Assembly: GCF_030145185.1 (NCBI RefSeq)
Contig: NZ_JAQYWB010000007.1
Location: forward strand, 46,374 to 110,373
DNA from: Desulfoluna sp.
GTDB taxonomy: Bacteria; Desulfobacterota; Desulfobacteria; Desulfobacterales; Desulfolunaceae
Direction of reading: 5' to 3'
DNA length: 64,000 nt
The first letter of the stretch is position 1; every line of letters starts with the position of its first letter. Shown piece after piece: positions 37,219 through 46,180 of the stretch. The position numbers and the translations under genes are program-made. The notes under the pieces were generated by a model. The model saw only the letters and a program-made list of their open reading frames with translations. It made no database searches and was not told the origin of the DNA.

Positions 37219-37770
37219 GTGAGTCATAGAGGCCAAATACAGTGCACGGAAAATAGTGATCCTGTGTGTCAGGCTGAGACAATGAACCGTGGTGTGGAAG
37301 AGCTTGTCACCGTTTCCGTATCGGGGAATTGTGTGGGGCATATTGTCGGAATGGAGCGGGAGGATAACGCTGTCTTTGTTGATTATGAGGGCAACCCGTC
37401 GAAAAAGCCCGTGATCGCTAAACTGGGTCGACCTTTTATGTTGAAGGATCTTCAGAATGCAATCGCCCGGTCTCTTGATGTGCGACTTGATTTTGAAAAT
37501 CATGACCCTGGAAGGCCGGTTGTGACGAACATCTATTACTCGATTCTTGATTCCAACGATGAGGCTGAAAAGGACCTCAGCACTAAAGAGATTCGTGTTC
37601 ACGGAAAACGAATTGTTATTGAAGCGGAAACGGAGATTGTTATTCGCAGTGGTGAGGCAAGCACCACCTACACGGCAAAGAACGGGCGGTTGGTGTCGGA
37701 AGGGGTTGAAATTTTATCTGAAGCACTCCATGCGAACAAAATAAAGGGGGCTTCCATTGCCCTTAACTGA
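37219..37770 (+). CDS. T6SS-associated DUF6484-like protein
   Basis: 183 aa from the GTG at 37219, chosen because GGGAGG lies 7 nt upstream; ATG 37204 is the alternative. The middle, GNCVGHIVGMEREDNAVFVDYEGNP followed by GRPVVTNIYY, matches the pattern of DUF6484 (G-x-V-G ... V-D-x-x-G-N-P ... R-P), a small OB-like domain found next to VgrG-linked cargo. The C-terminal part (IEAETEIVIRSGEASTTYTA) resembles the beta-helical VgrG stalk. A role as a spike accessory is inferred from context. The end overlaps the next start by 14 bp. Confidence 0.72.
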   Translation: MSHRGQIQCTENSDPVCQAETMNRGVEELVTVSVSGNCVGHIVGMEREDNAVFVDYEGNPSKKPVIAKLGRPFMLKDLQNAIARSLDVRLDFENHDPGRPVVTNIYYSILDSNDEAEKDLSTKEIRVHGKRIVIEAETEIVIRSGEASTTYTAKNGRLVSEGVEILSEALHANKIKGASIALN

Positions 37771-38452
37771 ATCCATAGAAAAAACCGCGGCGGACAGGGC
37801 TCTTTTGGATCAGATAACAAACGAAACCCTTGGACAGAATCGCGATGTTGAGGTCGTCAGGGTTACGCGACAGGAAGAGATACGGAATATAGCTCTGACA
37901 CGGGACATTGCAGCTATGGAGGTTGTTGAAAAGAGCAATATAGAGGTGTTTCACGATGAGATTTGTGCCGAGCTTGTCCATGAAATCGGCTATCTTTTTC
38001 GACGGTTCACTATGCTTTTTCATGAGGCGGTTTCCTGGAATCAGATAAAAAAGACGGAAGAGAGGCTCTCGGCCAGGATCGATGCCCTTCGTACATGCAG
38101 GAATGGATGCATCGATCATGTAACTGAAGGCCTTGACTCCGGCAGGGAAAAGGATGTGACGGCAGCGGTTTTTATCCTTTGCTCCATCGGTGATCAGGAA
38201 CAAAGCGACAGGCATATAGACAGCGTCTTGAGTCGATATTCCCGTATCGACGATGTTGAACAACGCAGCTGGTATGCCCGTGGGATGACATATGGGCTTA
38301 ATTCCCGTGTCACGTCCCGCCTTCTTTTTATTTCGGATCATGTATCGGACGTGATGCGCGCAGAATGCGTGGAGGTAATAGAAGCCCGAGGCAGGTTTGG
38401 CCATGGCCCGATCAAGGGAAGGGACTTCATGGTCACTGACGCTGCTCCTTGA
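37757..38452 (+). CDS. T6SS cargo-module protein of unknown function (helical)
   Basis: 231 aa from a TTG start with AAGGGGGC upstream, inside the end of the previous gene. Almost entirely predicted helix, with charged N-terminal helices and a C-terminal half (AAVFILCSIGDQEQSD, RLLFISDHVSDVMRAE) that weakly recalls the HEAT-like T6SS family TIGR02270 but is much shorter. No signal peptide. Its position between the DUF6484-like and DUF2169 genes suggests a cytoplasmic loading or structural role. Confidence 0.68.
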   Translation: MPLTESIEKTAADRALLDQITNETLGQNRDVEVVRVTRQEEIRNIALTRDIAAMEVVEKSNIEVFHDEICAELVHEIGYLFRRFTMLFHEAVSWNQIKKTEERLSARIDALRTCRNGCIDHVTEGLDSGREKDVTAAVFILCSIGDQEQSDRHIDSVLSRYSRIDDVEQRSWYARGMTYGLNSRVTSRLLFISDHVSDVMRAECVEVIEARGRFGHGPIKGRDFMVTDAAP

Positions 38453-38485
38453 GCCATTCGATTCATCCATCCCTGGAGGTTAAAG

Positions 38486-39478
38486 ATGTGGGTCGTTGAA
38501 AATAAAACCCCTTTTGATGCGGTCGGCACGTTCACCCGGAATCAGGTGGGGGCAGAGGTCTGGGTTGTCGCTGTGAAGGGCACGTTTACGGTTGCGGAAG
38601 ACGGGTCGGTCACGGTGGCAGACCGTCAGGAACCTGTATGCAGAGCTCCCGTGTATACAGGAGAACCGGGCCATTCATCGATGAAATACGATGTGGATTT
38701 GATCTCCGGAAAACCAGCCACCGATGTGATTATGCACGCAAACGCAACAGCTCCCGGAGGAAAGCCCGTCAAAAAGCTTGATGTATGGATGCGTGTGGGG
38801 GGTGTTCAGAAACGCTTCAGGGTGACCGGAGATCATCACTGGCGGCGTGGGATTTTTACATCAAAGACCCCCGTTCAGCCGTTTGTAAGAATACCGATCG
38901 TGTATGAACGGGCTTTTGGAGGCTGCGATCTACGGCACAAAAAGAGTAAAAAACAGGGCTATGAGGCTCGCAATCCCGTTGGCACCGGATATGTCCGTGT
39001 CGCCTCACATCGGAAAGAAATGCAGGTTCCCAACATCTGTTTTCAAGGGAAAAAGCAGCGCCGAGCGGAACCGGCGGGGTTTGGTCCTATTTCTGCCCAT
39101 TGGGAACCCAGGGCGTCCTTTATGGGGACCTGCGACGAAGCATGGGCCAAGAACCGAAAACCCCTGCTGCCCGAGGATTTTGACTCCAGATATTATCAAC
39201 AGGCTCCTGCAGACCAGCAGGCCGAAGGGTACCTTCAAGGGGGAGAACCGGTGACGCTTGTCAACGTGAGCCAAAGCGGCCGCCTCCGCTTCAACCTCCC
39301 GGAAGTTAAACCCCGATGCGCGACCCTTATCGGCAATGATGTGGTTGATCATGACATCAATCTTTACACAGTGATTCTCGAGCCTGAGGAGAGTCGATTG
39401 ATGATGGTATGGCATTGCGCTTTTGAGTGTCACAACCGGGAGCATCTTCTTGAGAGAAGCATCGTAAGGATGAAGTAG
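38486..39478 (+). CDS. DUF2169-family T6SS adaptor protein
   Basis: 330 aa. The N-terminus VENKTPFDAVGTFTRNQVGAE, then VKGTFTV, SSMKYDVDLI, FVRIPIVYERAFGG and NPVGTGYV follow the DUF2169 pattern throughout. DUF2169 proteins act as adaptors that load a cognate effector and PAAR-like protein onto VgrG. GGAGG precedes the ATG. Next in line are a ketosynthase-like protein and a DUF4150 PAAR-like protein, the standard order for this cargo type. Confidence 0.9.
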   Translation: MWVVENKTPFDAVGTFTRNQVGAEVWVVAVKGTFTVAEDGSVTVADRQEPVCRAPVYTGEPGHSSMKYDVDLISGKPATDVIMHANATAPGGKPVKKLDVWMRVGGVQKRFRVTGDHHWRRGIFTSKTPVQPFVRIPIVYERAFGGCDLRHKKSKKQGYEARNPVGTGYVRVASHRKEMQVPNICFQGKKQRRAEPAGFGPISAHWEPRASFMGTCDEAWAKNRKPLLPEDFDSRYYQQAPADQQAEGYLQGGEPVTLVNVSQSGRLRFNLPEVKPRCATLIGNDVVDHDINLYTVILEPEESRLMMVWHCAFECHNREHLLERSIVRMK

Positions 39479-39494
39479 ATATGAGGTTAAATGC

Positions 39495-40553
39495 ATGAAT
39501 CTCGATCAGGAGATCGCCATCGTTCAATGTGGCGCGCGGACACCGGTCGGCACCAGCGCTGCCATGACGGCTGCCATGGTGCGGGCGGAAGTGACGCGAC
39601 TGCTTCGTCACCCGTATTTCGAGGACGATCAGGGAAAGCCCCTTGTGATGGGGCGGGCCAGTTATGTCGGAGAGGAGTATGAAGGGGCAGATCGCTTTAT
39701 AGCGCTCGCGATTCCTGCCCTTGAGGAGGCGTTGAGGCCCTTGAAGGGGATCCCGCATCAAAAACTTCCTCTCCCCGTGGTTATCGGTGTGCCGGAGATA
39801 AGGCCTGGGTTTTCTTTTGACTTCATTGAAGTGATTCAAGACAGCGTGACAGATGCCCTGAATCACAGCGAAACGTTGGAGACAGACGTAACAATGATAC
39901 CTGCCGGCCATGCCGCCGGGTTGATGGCATTTAAAGAGGCGGCTGTTTCTATCCGTGAAGGCCGGTGTGAATTTGCCGTGTTTGGTGGAATCGATTCGTT
40001 TGATTCAGCGGCAACCCTCAGCTGGCTCAACGCCTGCAACCGGTTGAAAACTTCGAATAACCGGTTCGGATTTATACCTGGGGAAGGGGCGGGCTTTTGT
40101 CTGATCGCCTCAACCGAGATTATTTCGCGTTATGGATTAACCGGTGCTGCAACCGTTCGAGCCGAGAGCACCACTGAAGAGGCTCACCCCATAGGCAAGG
40201 GGACGGTGTGTACAGGACCGGGGTTAAGCGCGGCATTTGCCGACGTTTTGCACTATCTTCCGGAAAACAAACAGGTGAGCCGGGTTCTTTGCGACATGAA
40301 TGGAGAGCGTTATCGAACCGATGAGTATGGCTTTGCAGCTCTGAGACACAGTCATCGGTTTGAGAGCGCGAGCAATCTTGTTGCGCCGGTCAACCGTTGG
40401 GGGGACATGGGGGCCGCGACGGCACCCAACTTGATTAACCTTGCGATTGAATCCGGCAATAATGGATACACCGGCGGTCCATTTCAGCTGATATGGACAA
40501 GCTCCGATTCCGGTAAACGCAGCGCCCTTCTTTTGGAGTTGCTTGCAAACTAA
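39495..40553 (+). CDS. Beta-ketoacyl-synthase-like (thiolase fold) T6SS-associated protein
   Basis: 352 aa. The fold is recognisable from VFGGIDSFDSAATLSWLNA and NNRFGFIPGEGAGFCLI, which match the ketosynthase D-G-F-V-x-G-E-G-A-G block. In the place of the nucleophile elbow (A-C-A-T-G-x-H-A) it reads IPAGHAAGLMAF with no Cys, and the HGTGT motif is replaced by CDMNGERYR. It is therefore probably a non-catalytic structural homologue, as is usual for the ketosynthase-like proteins encoded between DUF2169 and DUF4150 genes. Its role in effector loading is not known. Confidence 0.82.
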   Translation: MNLDQEIAIVQCGARTPVGTSAAMTAAMVRAEVTRLLRHPYFEDDQGKPLVMGRASYVGEEYEGADRFIALAIPALEEALRPLKGIPHQKLPLPVVIGVPEIRPGFSFDFIEVIQDSVTDALNHSETLETDVTMIPAGHAAGLMAFKEAAVSIREGRCEFAVFGGIDSFDSAATLSWLNACNRLKTSNNRFGFIPGEGAGFCLIASTEIISRYGLTGAATVRAESTTEEAHPIGKGTVCTGPGLSAAFADVLHYLPENKQVSRVLCDMNGERYRTDEYGFAALRHSHRFESASNLVAPVNRWGDMGAATAPNLINLAIESGNNGYTGGPFQLIWTSSDSGKRSALLLELLAN

Positions 40554-40566
40554 CAAGGATAAACCT

Positions 40567-41220
40567 ATGGCTCCGACAGTTACGGTAAACGGATTGACCC
40601 TCTGCCATCAGGGGAGCGGGGGCATCGCGACCTCGACTTTGCCCGATATCTGTTCGACCCCCACTCCAGGTGGGCCAGTGGATGTCGCATACGTTAATAT
40701 CGCCATGGATAAAGACCTCGCAGGTGGGAGTGTGACCGTCACCGCCGACGGTGGCAATCCCATCGCCATTGACGGCTGCACGTTCTCAAAAAGCGTGGGT
40801 GATGAGCCCGGCTCCAATGGGGGCGTCTCTTCCGGCGTGAACCTGGGCGAAGCCTCTTTTATCTCCTGTTCCCCTGACGTCACGATTGAAGGGAAGGCCG
40901 CCTGCAGACTCTCCGACAAGATGATGATGAACAAAGCAAATTCAGCTTGTATGGGGGGGATTGTGATACCACCGGTGGTGGCGCCGGAAGCTGTAACAGC
41001 AAACGAGAGGAATGAAGACAAGTGGTTGAAGATAAAGCTGTTGGATGAAGAAGGGGAGCCGCTCCCTAATGCAAGATACGTTATTTTTAAAAAAGATGGC
41101 ACGAAGTTTTTTGAAGGCAACTTGGATGAAGACGGTTTTGCCGAGATCAATTCAGATGTTTATATGAATATGTATACCATCGAATTTCCAGACCTTGCTG
41201 GGAAAATTAACAATAACTGA
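40567..41220 (+). CDS. DUF4150 PAAR-like protein with C-terminal extension
   Basis: 217 aa from the ATG at 40567, with AAGGA 7 nt upstream. The N-terminal 130 residues are DUF4150/PAAR-like: VTVNGLTLCHQGSGG, PDICSTPTPGGPV, YVNIAMDKDLAGGSVTV and SDKMMMNKANSACMGG. The last about 70 residues (LKIKLLDEEGEPLPNARYVI) form an Ig-like beta domain of the kind that links PAAR tips to separate toxins. It probably caps VgrG and carries the next-gene product. Base composition shifts to AT-rich near its 3' end, where the cargo block begins. Confidence 0.88.
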   Translation: MAPTVTVNGLTLCHQGSGGIATSTLPDICSTPTPGGPVDVAYVNIAMDKDLAGGSVTVTADGGNPIAIDGCTFSKSVGDEPGSNGGVSSGVNLGEASFISCSPDVTIEGKAACRLSDKMMMNKANSACMGGIVIPPVVAPEAVTANERNEDKWLKIKLLDEEGEPLPNARYVIFKKDGTKFFEGNLDEDGFAEINSDVYMNMYTIEFPDLAGKINNN

Positions 41221-41237
41221 TATATGGAAATTATCAA

Positions 41238-42839
41238 ATGCCAGAAAATCAAAATAAAAGTCTAAAAGAAATATATGGAATCAGATTCAGTGATGTCTGG
41301 AAAGCCGATCCCAACAGGGCACTTGCCGGAAGAGAGGTGGTTGTTGTTAATAAAAATGAGTTCAATTCACTCGATAAAATTGCTCGGGCTCATGGTTTGT
41401 CAAATTGGAGAGAATTGTTTCCGCCGGCAACCAACTTGAATAAAGGGTTTCTTGAACACCGGGGTACCCCCCATATTGTTTACCCGGGGGACGAGATAAT
41501 TATTCCGAAGAGGCAAAAAATAAAAGTTAACATTGTTGCCAATAAAGAGAATGTGATTGTAGCAAAGCCTGCTGAAAAGTTGGATCCACCCCGGCTGAAT
41601 ATGCTGTGTTTGTCCAAAGAGTATAAAATGAATGTCAGAGTAAAGGTGAAAGATGTGTGGCACGATTTGCGAAATGGTGAGTTTTATACGACGCAACTCG
41701 AAAAGTGCACAGATTATGACGGCAAAATAAAATTTGAAATCAATGATAAAAACATCGATTTATTTGACGAGATAAAATTAACAGCATTGGAAACCGACTC
41801 ACATGGAAATCTGTTTATAGTAGTACAGAGACATGCGGTTGATTCAGCAGCTTCTTTTTTAAAGTACAAAGAACCTGTTGAAGATGAGTCCCGGAATGAT
41901 TTTTTTATACTTGAGATTGAGAAGGAATATGATCATGAGTATAGATATTTAAAGGTTCTTGAAGATCCAGAAAAATCGTATCAGCTTGATAGATTGTCAA
42001 ATGAAGAACTGAGTGATCTTGGCGCTCTATTGTTTCGATGCTTTCCCTGGCTTGAGAGTAAAAAAGCATTTTGTGGAGAGATGTTTTTGGGATCAAATGT
42101 AGTTCCATTTGCAATAGATATTTTACCTCGTTTGAACAACGATAATATCCGAAGGTTGCTTTTAAAAGATTTTCAGCAGAATGTTTTTAGAGATACTAGG
42201 TTTAATGTTAAATTTATTAATGGGGTCCGTCATGTTGTTTTTGAAGGAAACAAAGAAGCCTTAAGGAGGGTTAGTTTATTTTTGACGAATGGGAATCTCA
42301 CTACTAAGTTAGCTTACAAAATGAGAGGGAATGGGAATAAAAATCTGAAAATTTTCTCTTCAGTATTTGAGCATGTTCCAAGATCTTTTGCTGGAAAAGT
42401 AAAGGCTGCAGCAAGGGGGACTAAAATGGCATTTTTTATCATTGGTACCATTGATTCTATTGAATGTTATAATGATGATAATATGAGTATTTCTGACTTA
42501 TTGGTCAATATTGCCTCAGATTTTATAAAAATGATTGCTTCTGCAATGTTTGTGGCTGCTGTTGGGGCTTTGTTTGCCCCTGGAGTATTATCAATGGCAA
42601 CTGTTGTGGTTGGTGGCTTTATAGTAGGCTTGGCTTTTGGGTTTATTCTTGATGCAATCGATAATTGTATTGGTAAGAATGGAGCGACGAATGGTGTTAA
42701 AGCGTTTGTGAGGGAGTTGCCTAAGAACTTAAAAGAAATAGGAGCAGAGGTAAAGTGTTCATACCGAGATGCGAATTGGGATTTGTCCCAATTCTTCGAG
42801 GCTATACACAGTCCTTACAGTGGGTATTATTTTGAATAG
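41238..42839 (+). CDS. Candidate T6SS effector: LysM-like N-terminus and C-terminal membrane-active segment
   Basis: 533 aa, directly after the PAAR-like gene. The N-terminal region (SLDKIARAHGLSNWRELF ... IVYPGDEIIIPKR) is LysM-like, the segment often used by cargo of DUF4150 tips. Residues about 410-475 form a glycine/alanine-rich hydrophobic hairpin (FIKMIASAMFVAAVGALFAP, VVVGGFIVGLAFGFILDAI), as in pore-forming or membrane-depolarising toxins. No known enzymatic motif is seen in the middle. AT-rich codon use unlike the T6SS core supports acquisition as cargo. The effector role is inferred from position and architecture. Confidence 0.7.
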   Translation: MPENQNKSLKEIYGIRFSDVWKADPNRALAGREVVVVNKNEFNSLDKIARAHGLSNWRELFPPATNLNKGFLEHRGTPHIVYPGDEIIIPKRQKIKVNIVANKENVIVAKPAEKLDPPRLNMLCLSKEYKMNVRVKVKDVWHDLRNGEFYTTQLEKCTDYDGKIKFEINDKNIDLFDEIKLTALETDSHGNLFIVVQRHAVDSAASFLKYKEPVEDESRNDFFILEIEKEYDHEYRYLKVLEDPEKSYQLDRLSNEELSDLGALLFRCFPWLESKKAFCGEMFLGSNVVPFAIDILPRLNNDNIRRLLLKDFQQNVFRDTRFNVKFINGVRHVVFEGNKEALRRVSLFLTNGNLTTKLAYKMRGNGNKNLKIFSSVFEHVPRSFAGKVKAAARGTKMAFFIIGTIDSIECYNDDNMSISDLLVNIASDFIKMIASAMFVAAVGALFAPGVLSMATVVVGGFIVGLAFGFILDAIDNCIGKNGATNGVKAFVRELPKNLKEIGAEVKCSYRDANWDLSQFFEAIHSPYSGYYFE

Positions 42840-42864
42840 ATAGAGTATAATATAGGGGGGGAGC

Positions 42865-43803
42865 ATGAAGAAAATATATATCCTACTGGGGTTTGCATTA
42901 TTATTATTAATAGTTGTAGGTATGAAAATTGTCCAGAGGAATAATTGGAGTCAGGAAATTAATGCCGCTGTTAAAAACGGTGATTTGAAAACAGTTGAGA
43001 AATTACTCAATGAAGGTGTCAATGTAAATTCTGTTGATAAGTATGGGTATAATATTTTGATGACAGCTTTGGGTGTGGGGGAATTTGAAATGGCATCTTT
43101 TCTGATAGATAAAGGGGCTGATGTACATCACGAAAGTAAATTAGAGAACAATCCATTAGAGGTCGCAATTCGGTCAAAAAATGTTGCGATTGTGCGAAAA
43201 CTTGTTGAGAATGGCGCGAATATCCATGAAAAATGGTTTAAAGGCATGTGTCCAGTTGTTTTGGCAGCAATTCATTCTCCGGAAATATTAGAATTTTTAA
43301 TTGAAAAAGATGTGGATGTTAACGTTGAAACAGATGACGGAATGACGGCGCTGGCTTATGCTGTAGACGGGAAAGACCTTAAACCTGTTAAATTGTTGGT
43401 TGATAATGGCGCAAAAATTAATAAACAAGATATATTTGGGACGGCTCCGATTCATCTTTCAGGTAGCTATGAAATTATGAAATACTTAATCTCTAAAGGA
43501 GCTGATGTAAATATTCAGGAAAACATGGGTCATGCCCCGTTGAATATGTTTTATGGCCGCCCTGAATATGTGGAGCTTTTATTGGATAATGGGGCTGATA
43601 TCGATTTGCAGAGAAGTGATGGTGAGACGCCGTTGCACAAGGCGATAAGAAAAAAACGGATAGAATCAGCCAAACTTCTAATCAAAAGAGGGGCAAATGT
43701 ATTTATAAAGGATCATAACGGAAGAACACCATTGGATGTCGCATACAAATATGAGGTTGATGAGGATTTAATTGATCTTTTAAAAAGACAAATGGAGAAA
43801 TGA
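42865..43803 (+). CDS. Ankyrin-repeat protein with N-terminal membrane anchor (candidate immunity protein)
   Basis: 312 aa. An N-terminal hydrophobic segment (YILLGFALLLLIVVGM) is followed by about eight ankyrin repeats (NAAVKNGDLKTVEKLLNEG, YGYNILMTALGVGEFEMASF, GETPLHKAIRKKRIESAKLL). Strong RBS AGGGGGGGAGC. It follows the candidate effector after 25 bp and has the same AT-rich style. An anchored, periplasm-facing ankyrin protein would suit neutralisation of a toxin acting at the membrane; ankyrin immunity proteins are known in T6SS loci. Not proven. Confidence 0.8.
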   Translation: MKKIYILLGFALLLLIVVGMKIVQRNNWSQEINAAVKNGDLKTVEKLLNEGVNVNSVDKYGYNILMTALGVGEFEMASFLIDKGADVHHESKLENNPLEVAIRSKNVAIVRKLVENGANIHEKWFKGMCPVVLAAIHSPEILEFLIEKDVDVNVETDDGMTALAYAVDGKDLKPVKLLVDNGAKINKQDIFGTAPIHLSGSYEIMKYLISKGADVNIQENMGHAPLNMFYGRPEYVELLLDNGADIDLQRSDGETPLHKAIRKKRIESAKLLIKRGANVFIKDHNGRTPLDVAYKYEVDEDLIDLLKRQMEK

Positions 43804-43842
43804 ATAATTAATATTTATCGATACCCCGAACGACGCCCTAAA

Positions 43843-44154
43843 ATGGAGGAAAGGTACAATATATCCAGATCTATACCCATCAAAAAGATTTTTAGTTTTT
43901 CTAAATATATCAGAAGAATTCTCTGGAAATACCATATATTAAAAATGGCTCTTTCACGATTTGAGTGGATCAGAATGGTTTCTGATTGCGGTGGGAATAA
44001 ATTCACGTCTCAGATTACGACAGAAGGCTTTGCCATCAAGGTCAATTCAGAGGTGTGGCCTGATTACTATAAATTTCAGTTCTTAGTGTGCTTAACCCGG
44101 ATATTTCACGAGTTGGGTGCGCTCATATGCAAGGCATCAGAGCTGAAGATGTAG
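43843..44154 (+). pseudogene. Gene fragment truncated by a MITE
   Basis: About 80 codons of AT-rich coding-like sequence run into MITE copy G, which supplies the last 20 residues and the stop. A basic N-terminal stretch (SIPIKKIFSFSKYIRRILW) is followed by TSQITTEGFAIKVNSEVWP. No family recognised. It may be the 5' part of a small cargo-module gene broken by the insertion. Confidence 0.35.
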
Positions 44155-44341
44155 TGGTTTACCTCAAAGCTCTGATAACGCGGCAGATGAGTGCACCCGG
44201 CTCGCCCGAAGGGTGAGAAAATCAGACTGAATACCGTGGATTACATTTTGCATTTTTGAAACGACTGAAAATATTACTGCAAAGAGCTCTAATTATATAT
44301 TATTCCTTAGCCCTGATTGTTATCTCATGAAATATCCGGGT
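44096..44341 (+). mobile_element. MITE copy G
   Basis: Full-length copy flanked by TTAA on both sides, inside the T6SS cargo block. Confidence 0.9.
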
Positions 44342-44442
44342 TAAGGGGTTTAGCCCTGTATTTATCCCGGACTTCTATAATTGCTTCTGACGCGAGCGCA
44401 AAAGCGAGTGCCCATGCCAAAGTCACCCACAGGAACCGAAAC

Positions 44443-44556
44443 ATGGATGGACCTCAAATGGCGGTGGCTGTCAAGATAGAAAAAATGGGCACCTATTTAC
44501 AAGAAAGTCTTAATTTGGCTGCTGGTCAAAAGGAACATTATGAGCGAGATGGATGA
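44443..44556 (+). CDS. Small ORF or 3' remnant upstream of a membrane protein gene
   Basis: 37 aa with AGGA 8 nt before the ATG, ending KEHYERDG and overlapping the next start by 17 bp. The same frame is open back into MITE copy G, so it may be the tail of a gene cut by that insertion. A genuine coding tail is suggested by the overlap with the next gene. Confidence 0.35.
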   Translation: MDGPQMAVAVKIEKMGTYLQESLNLAAGQKEHYERDG

Positions 44557-44992
44557 ATGGATGGCGATTACCTACGAAGACGACGATTGGATGAATGATG
44601 TTAAATTATACAGTATTGTGGGGATAGGAATAGCCACTTTTTTCGGCACTATTCTTTTGGGTGGTATAATTATGGCGCTTAATTATGTAAAACTTGGAAA
44701 GAAACTTGAAGCATTGAATACTATTTTAATTACTATTATTGCCATGAGCTTTATTTTTTTTCTTGTTTTGATTTTAAAAGAATTCGATTTTCCAAGTCTT
44801 GATCTTACCGCCCCTCAATTTATTGTGTTCATGCTCTTGGCATGGAAATTTCAAGGACAAGTGATCGAGGAACATTCTGCAATGGGTGGTATGCTCGAAT
44901 CGAATTTGAAAGTTGCCGGTATTTCAGTGTTGTTCTTTTTGAGTATGTTTTTGTTTCTAAGTAGAGCTGGGATATTTACCCTCAGCCAATAG
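44540..44992 (+). CDS. Small multi-pass membrane protein, unknown (candidate immunity)
   Basis: 150 aa. An acidic N-terminus (DEWMAITYEDDDWMND) is followed by four hydrophobic segments: VGIGIATFFGTILLGGIIMA, TILITIIAMSFIFFLVLIL, APQFIVFMLLAW and VAGISVLFFLSMFLFLS. AAGGAAC precedes the ATG. No family recognised. AT-rich, in the cargo block. Small membrane proteins beside membrane-targeting effectors are often immunity proteins; this is a guess from context. Confidence 0.68.
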   Translation: MSEMDEWMAITYEDDDWMNDVKLYSIVGIGIATFFGTILLGGIIMALNYVKLGKKLEALNTILITIIAMSFIFFLVLILKEFDFPSLDLTAPQFIVFMLLAWKFQGQVIEEHSAMGGMLESNLKVAGISVLFFLSMFLFLSRAGIFTLSQ

Positions 44993-45376
44993 TTTGTGTA
45001 GTCCAAATGTTTTTTAAATAGATGAATCGTAATGTGACTAAGTGATTTTGACTCCGCGCCCTGTAAATATTTTAACGGGAAATTTTGGACTATTAGATTA
45101 TTTGTGTCATCGATCTGTGCCTTTATTTAGTTGGAATTAAGAGACTATTCCAAAAGGTTAAGAGTTCGTAGAAATTACATTTTAGGCTGTAGGTACGATT
45201 CAAATTTATATTTAAGGAGAGAGTTTTATTGAATTGTAGCGAAAATTCAATAAAGAAGGTTTTGTAAGAAGATGCTTTAAATGAAGATATAGGATAAACG
45301 TTAGAATTGTAATGGATAAAGACTGTCTTTTAAATTTGAATTAATGGCGAAATGCTCATAAAACAAGGAGTTTTAA
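44993..45376. other. AT-rich intergenic region
   Basis: 384 bases without a gene or clear structure; several stop codons in all frames. Confidence 0.5.
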
Positions 45377-45976
45377 ATGTTAGACAATAAGTTTAAATAT
45401 ATAATAAAAGATGACTCACTCTGTTTTTTGAAAAAGCGTTTATTCAAAGAGGATATAAAAATAGAGATTATGTTTGATGAGATAAAAAAAGTAAAATTCA
45501 CCCCTGCTATAGGTTTGTTCAGAAATAGATCCTATGCATATATTTATAGTAAGAAAAACAAAATTTTAATTGGGCATTCTGTTGTGGGATCAGGCACATT
45601 AAAAGAGTATGAGTTATTAATTTTTAGACTTTTGAAAGAAGTAAGAAATAATAAAAATATAAAATACGTTAAAGGTAGTTGGTTGATGAGGTTTTGTATA
45701 ATTATTATTTTTCCTTTTTATATGGCAATATTTTTGCCCTTACTTTTTTTCCAAATTACAGCGCCTGTGATGGGCTTCTGGCTTTTCCGAGTGTTTTCGA
45801 TGCTTAATATTGTTTTGATAGCCACAATTATTTTTAATTGCCCCAAAAATTTTAAAGATTTAAAAGTGGAAAAGTTAGATCCAAGACTGATAATGAAATA
45901 TGGACCGAAAATATTATTTAATGACGCATATAAAAAAATCGTTGGAATGAAAACCGGTGCGCTCTCTTGTTCTTAG
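45377..45976 (+). CDS. Membrane protein of unknown function
   Basis: 199 aa with AAGGAG 9 nt before the ATG. The N-terminal about 95 residues form a soluble, beta-rich domain (IEIMFDEIKKVKFTPAIG, SYAYIYSKKNKILIGHS) that recalls small PH-like membrane domains. Two hydrophobic hairpin segments follow (FCIIIIFPFYMAIFLPLLFF and MLNIVLIATIIF). No family recognised. Very AT-rich, at the end of the cargo block; a further immunity or orphan gene is possible. Confidence 0.68.
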   Translation: MLDNKFKYIIKDDSLCFLKKRLFKEDIKIEIMFDEIKKVKFTPAIGLFRNRSYAYIYSKKNKILIGHSVVGSGTLKEYELLIFRLLKEVRNNKNIKYVKGSWLMRFCIIIIFPFYMAIFLPLLFFQITAPVMGFWLFRVFSMLNIVLIATIIFNCPKNFKDLKVEKLDPRLIMKYGPKILFNDAYKKIVGMKTGALSCS

Positions 45977-46180
45977 GAATTTGCAATGGTAAAACTGTTG
46001 CTTTACTACTTTTTTGCCTTGTTAGATCTGTAAAGATATCACACGTCCTGACAAAATATAGTTATTTTTGTTGTGATGTATCAAGAAGTTATCATTTGAC
46101 CCTGTCTGCGGTTCTGCTTATATATGATGTCTCGAAAAAGACTTCGTACTTCACCGCGACATCGACCATGGGAGCCAGGC

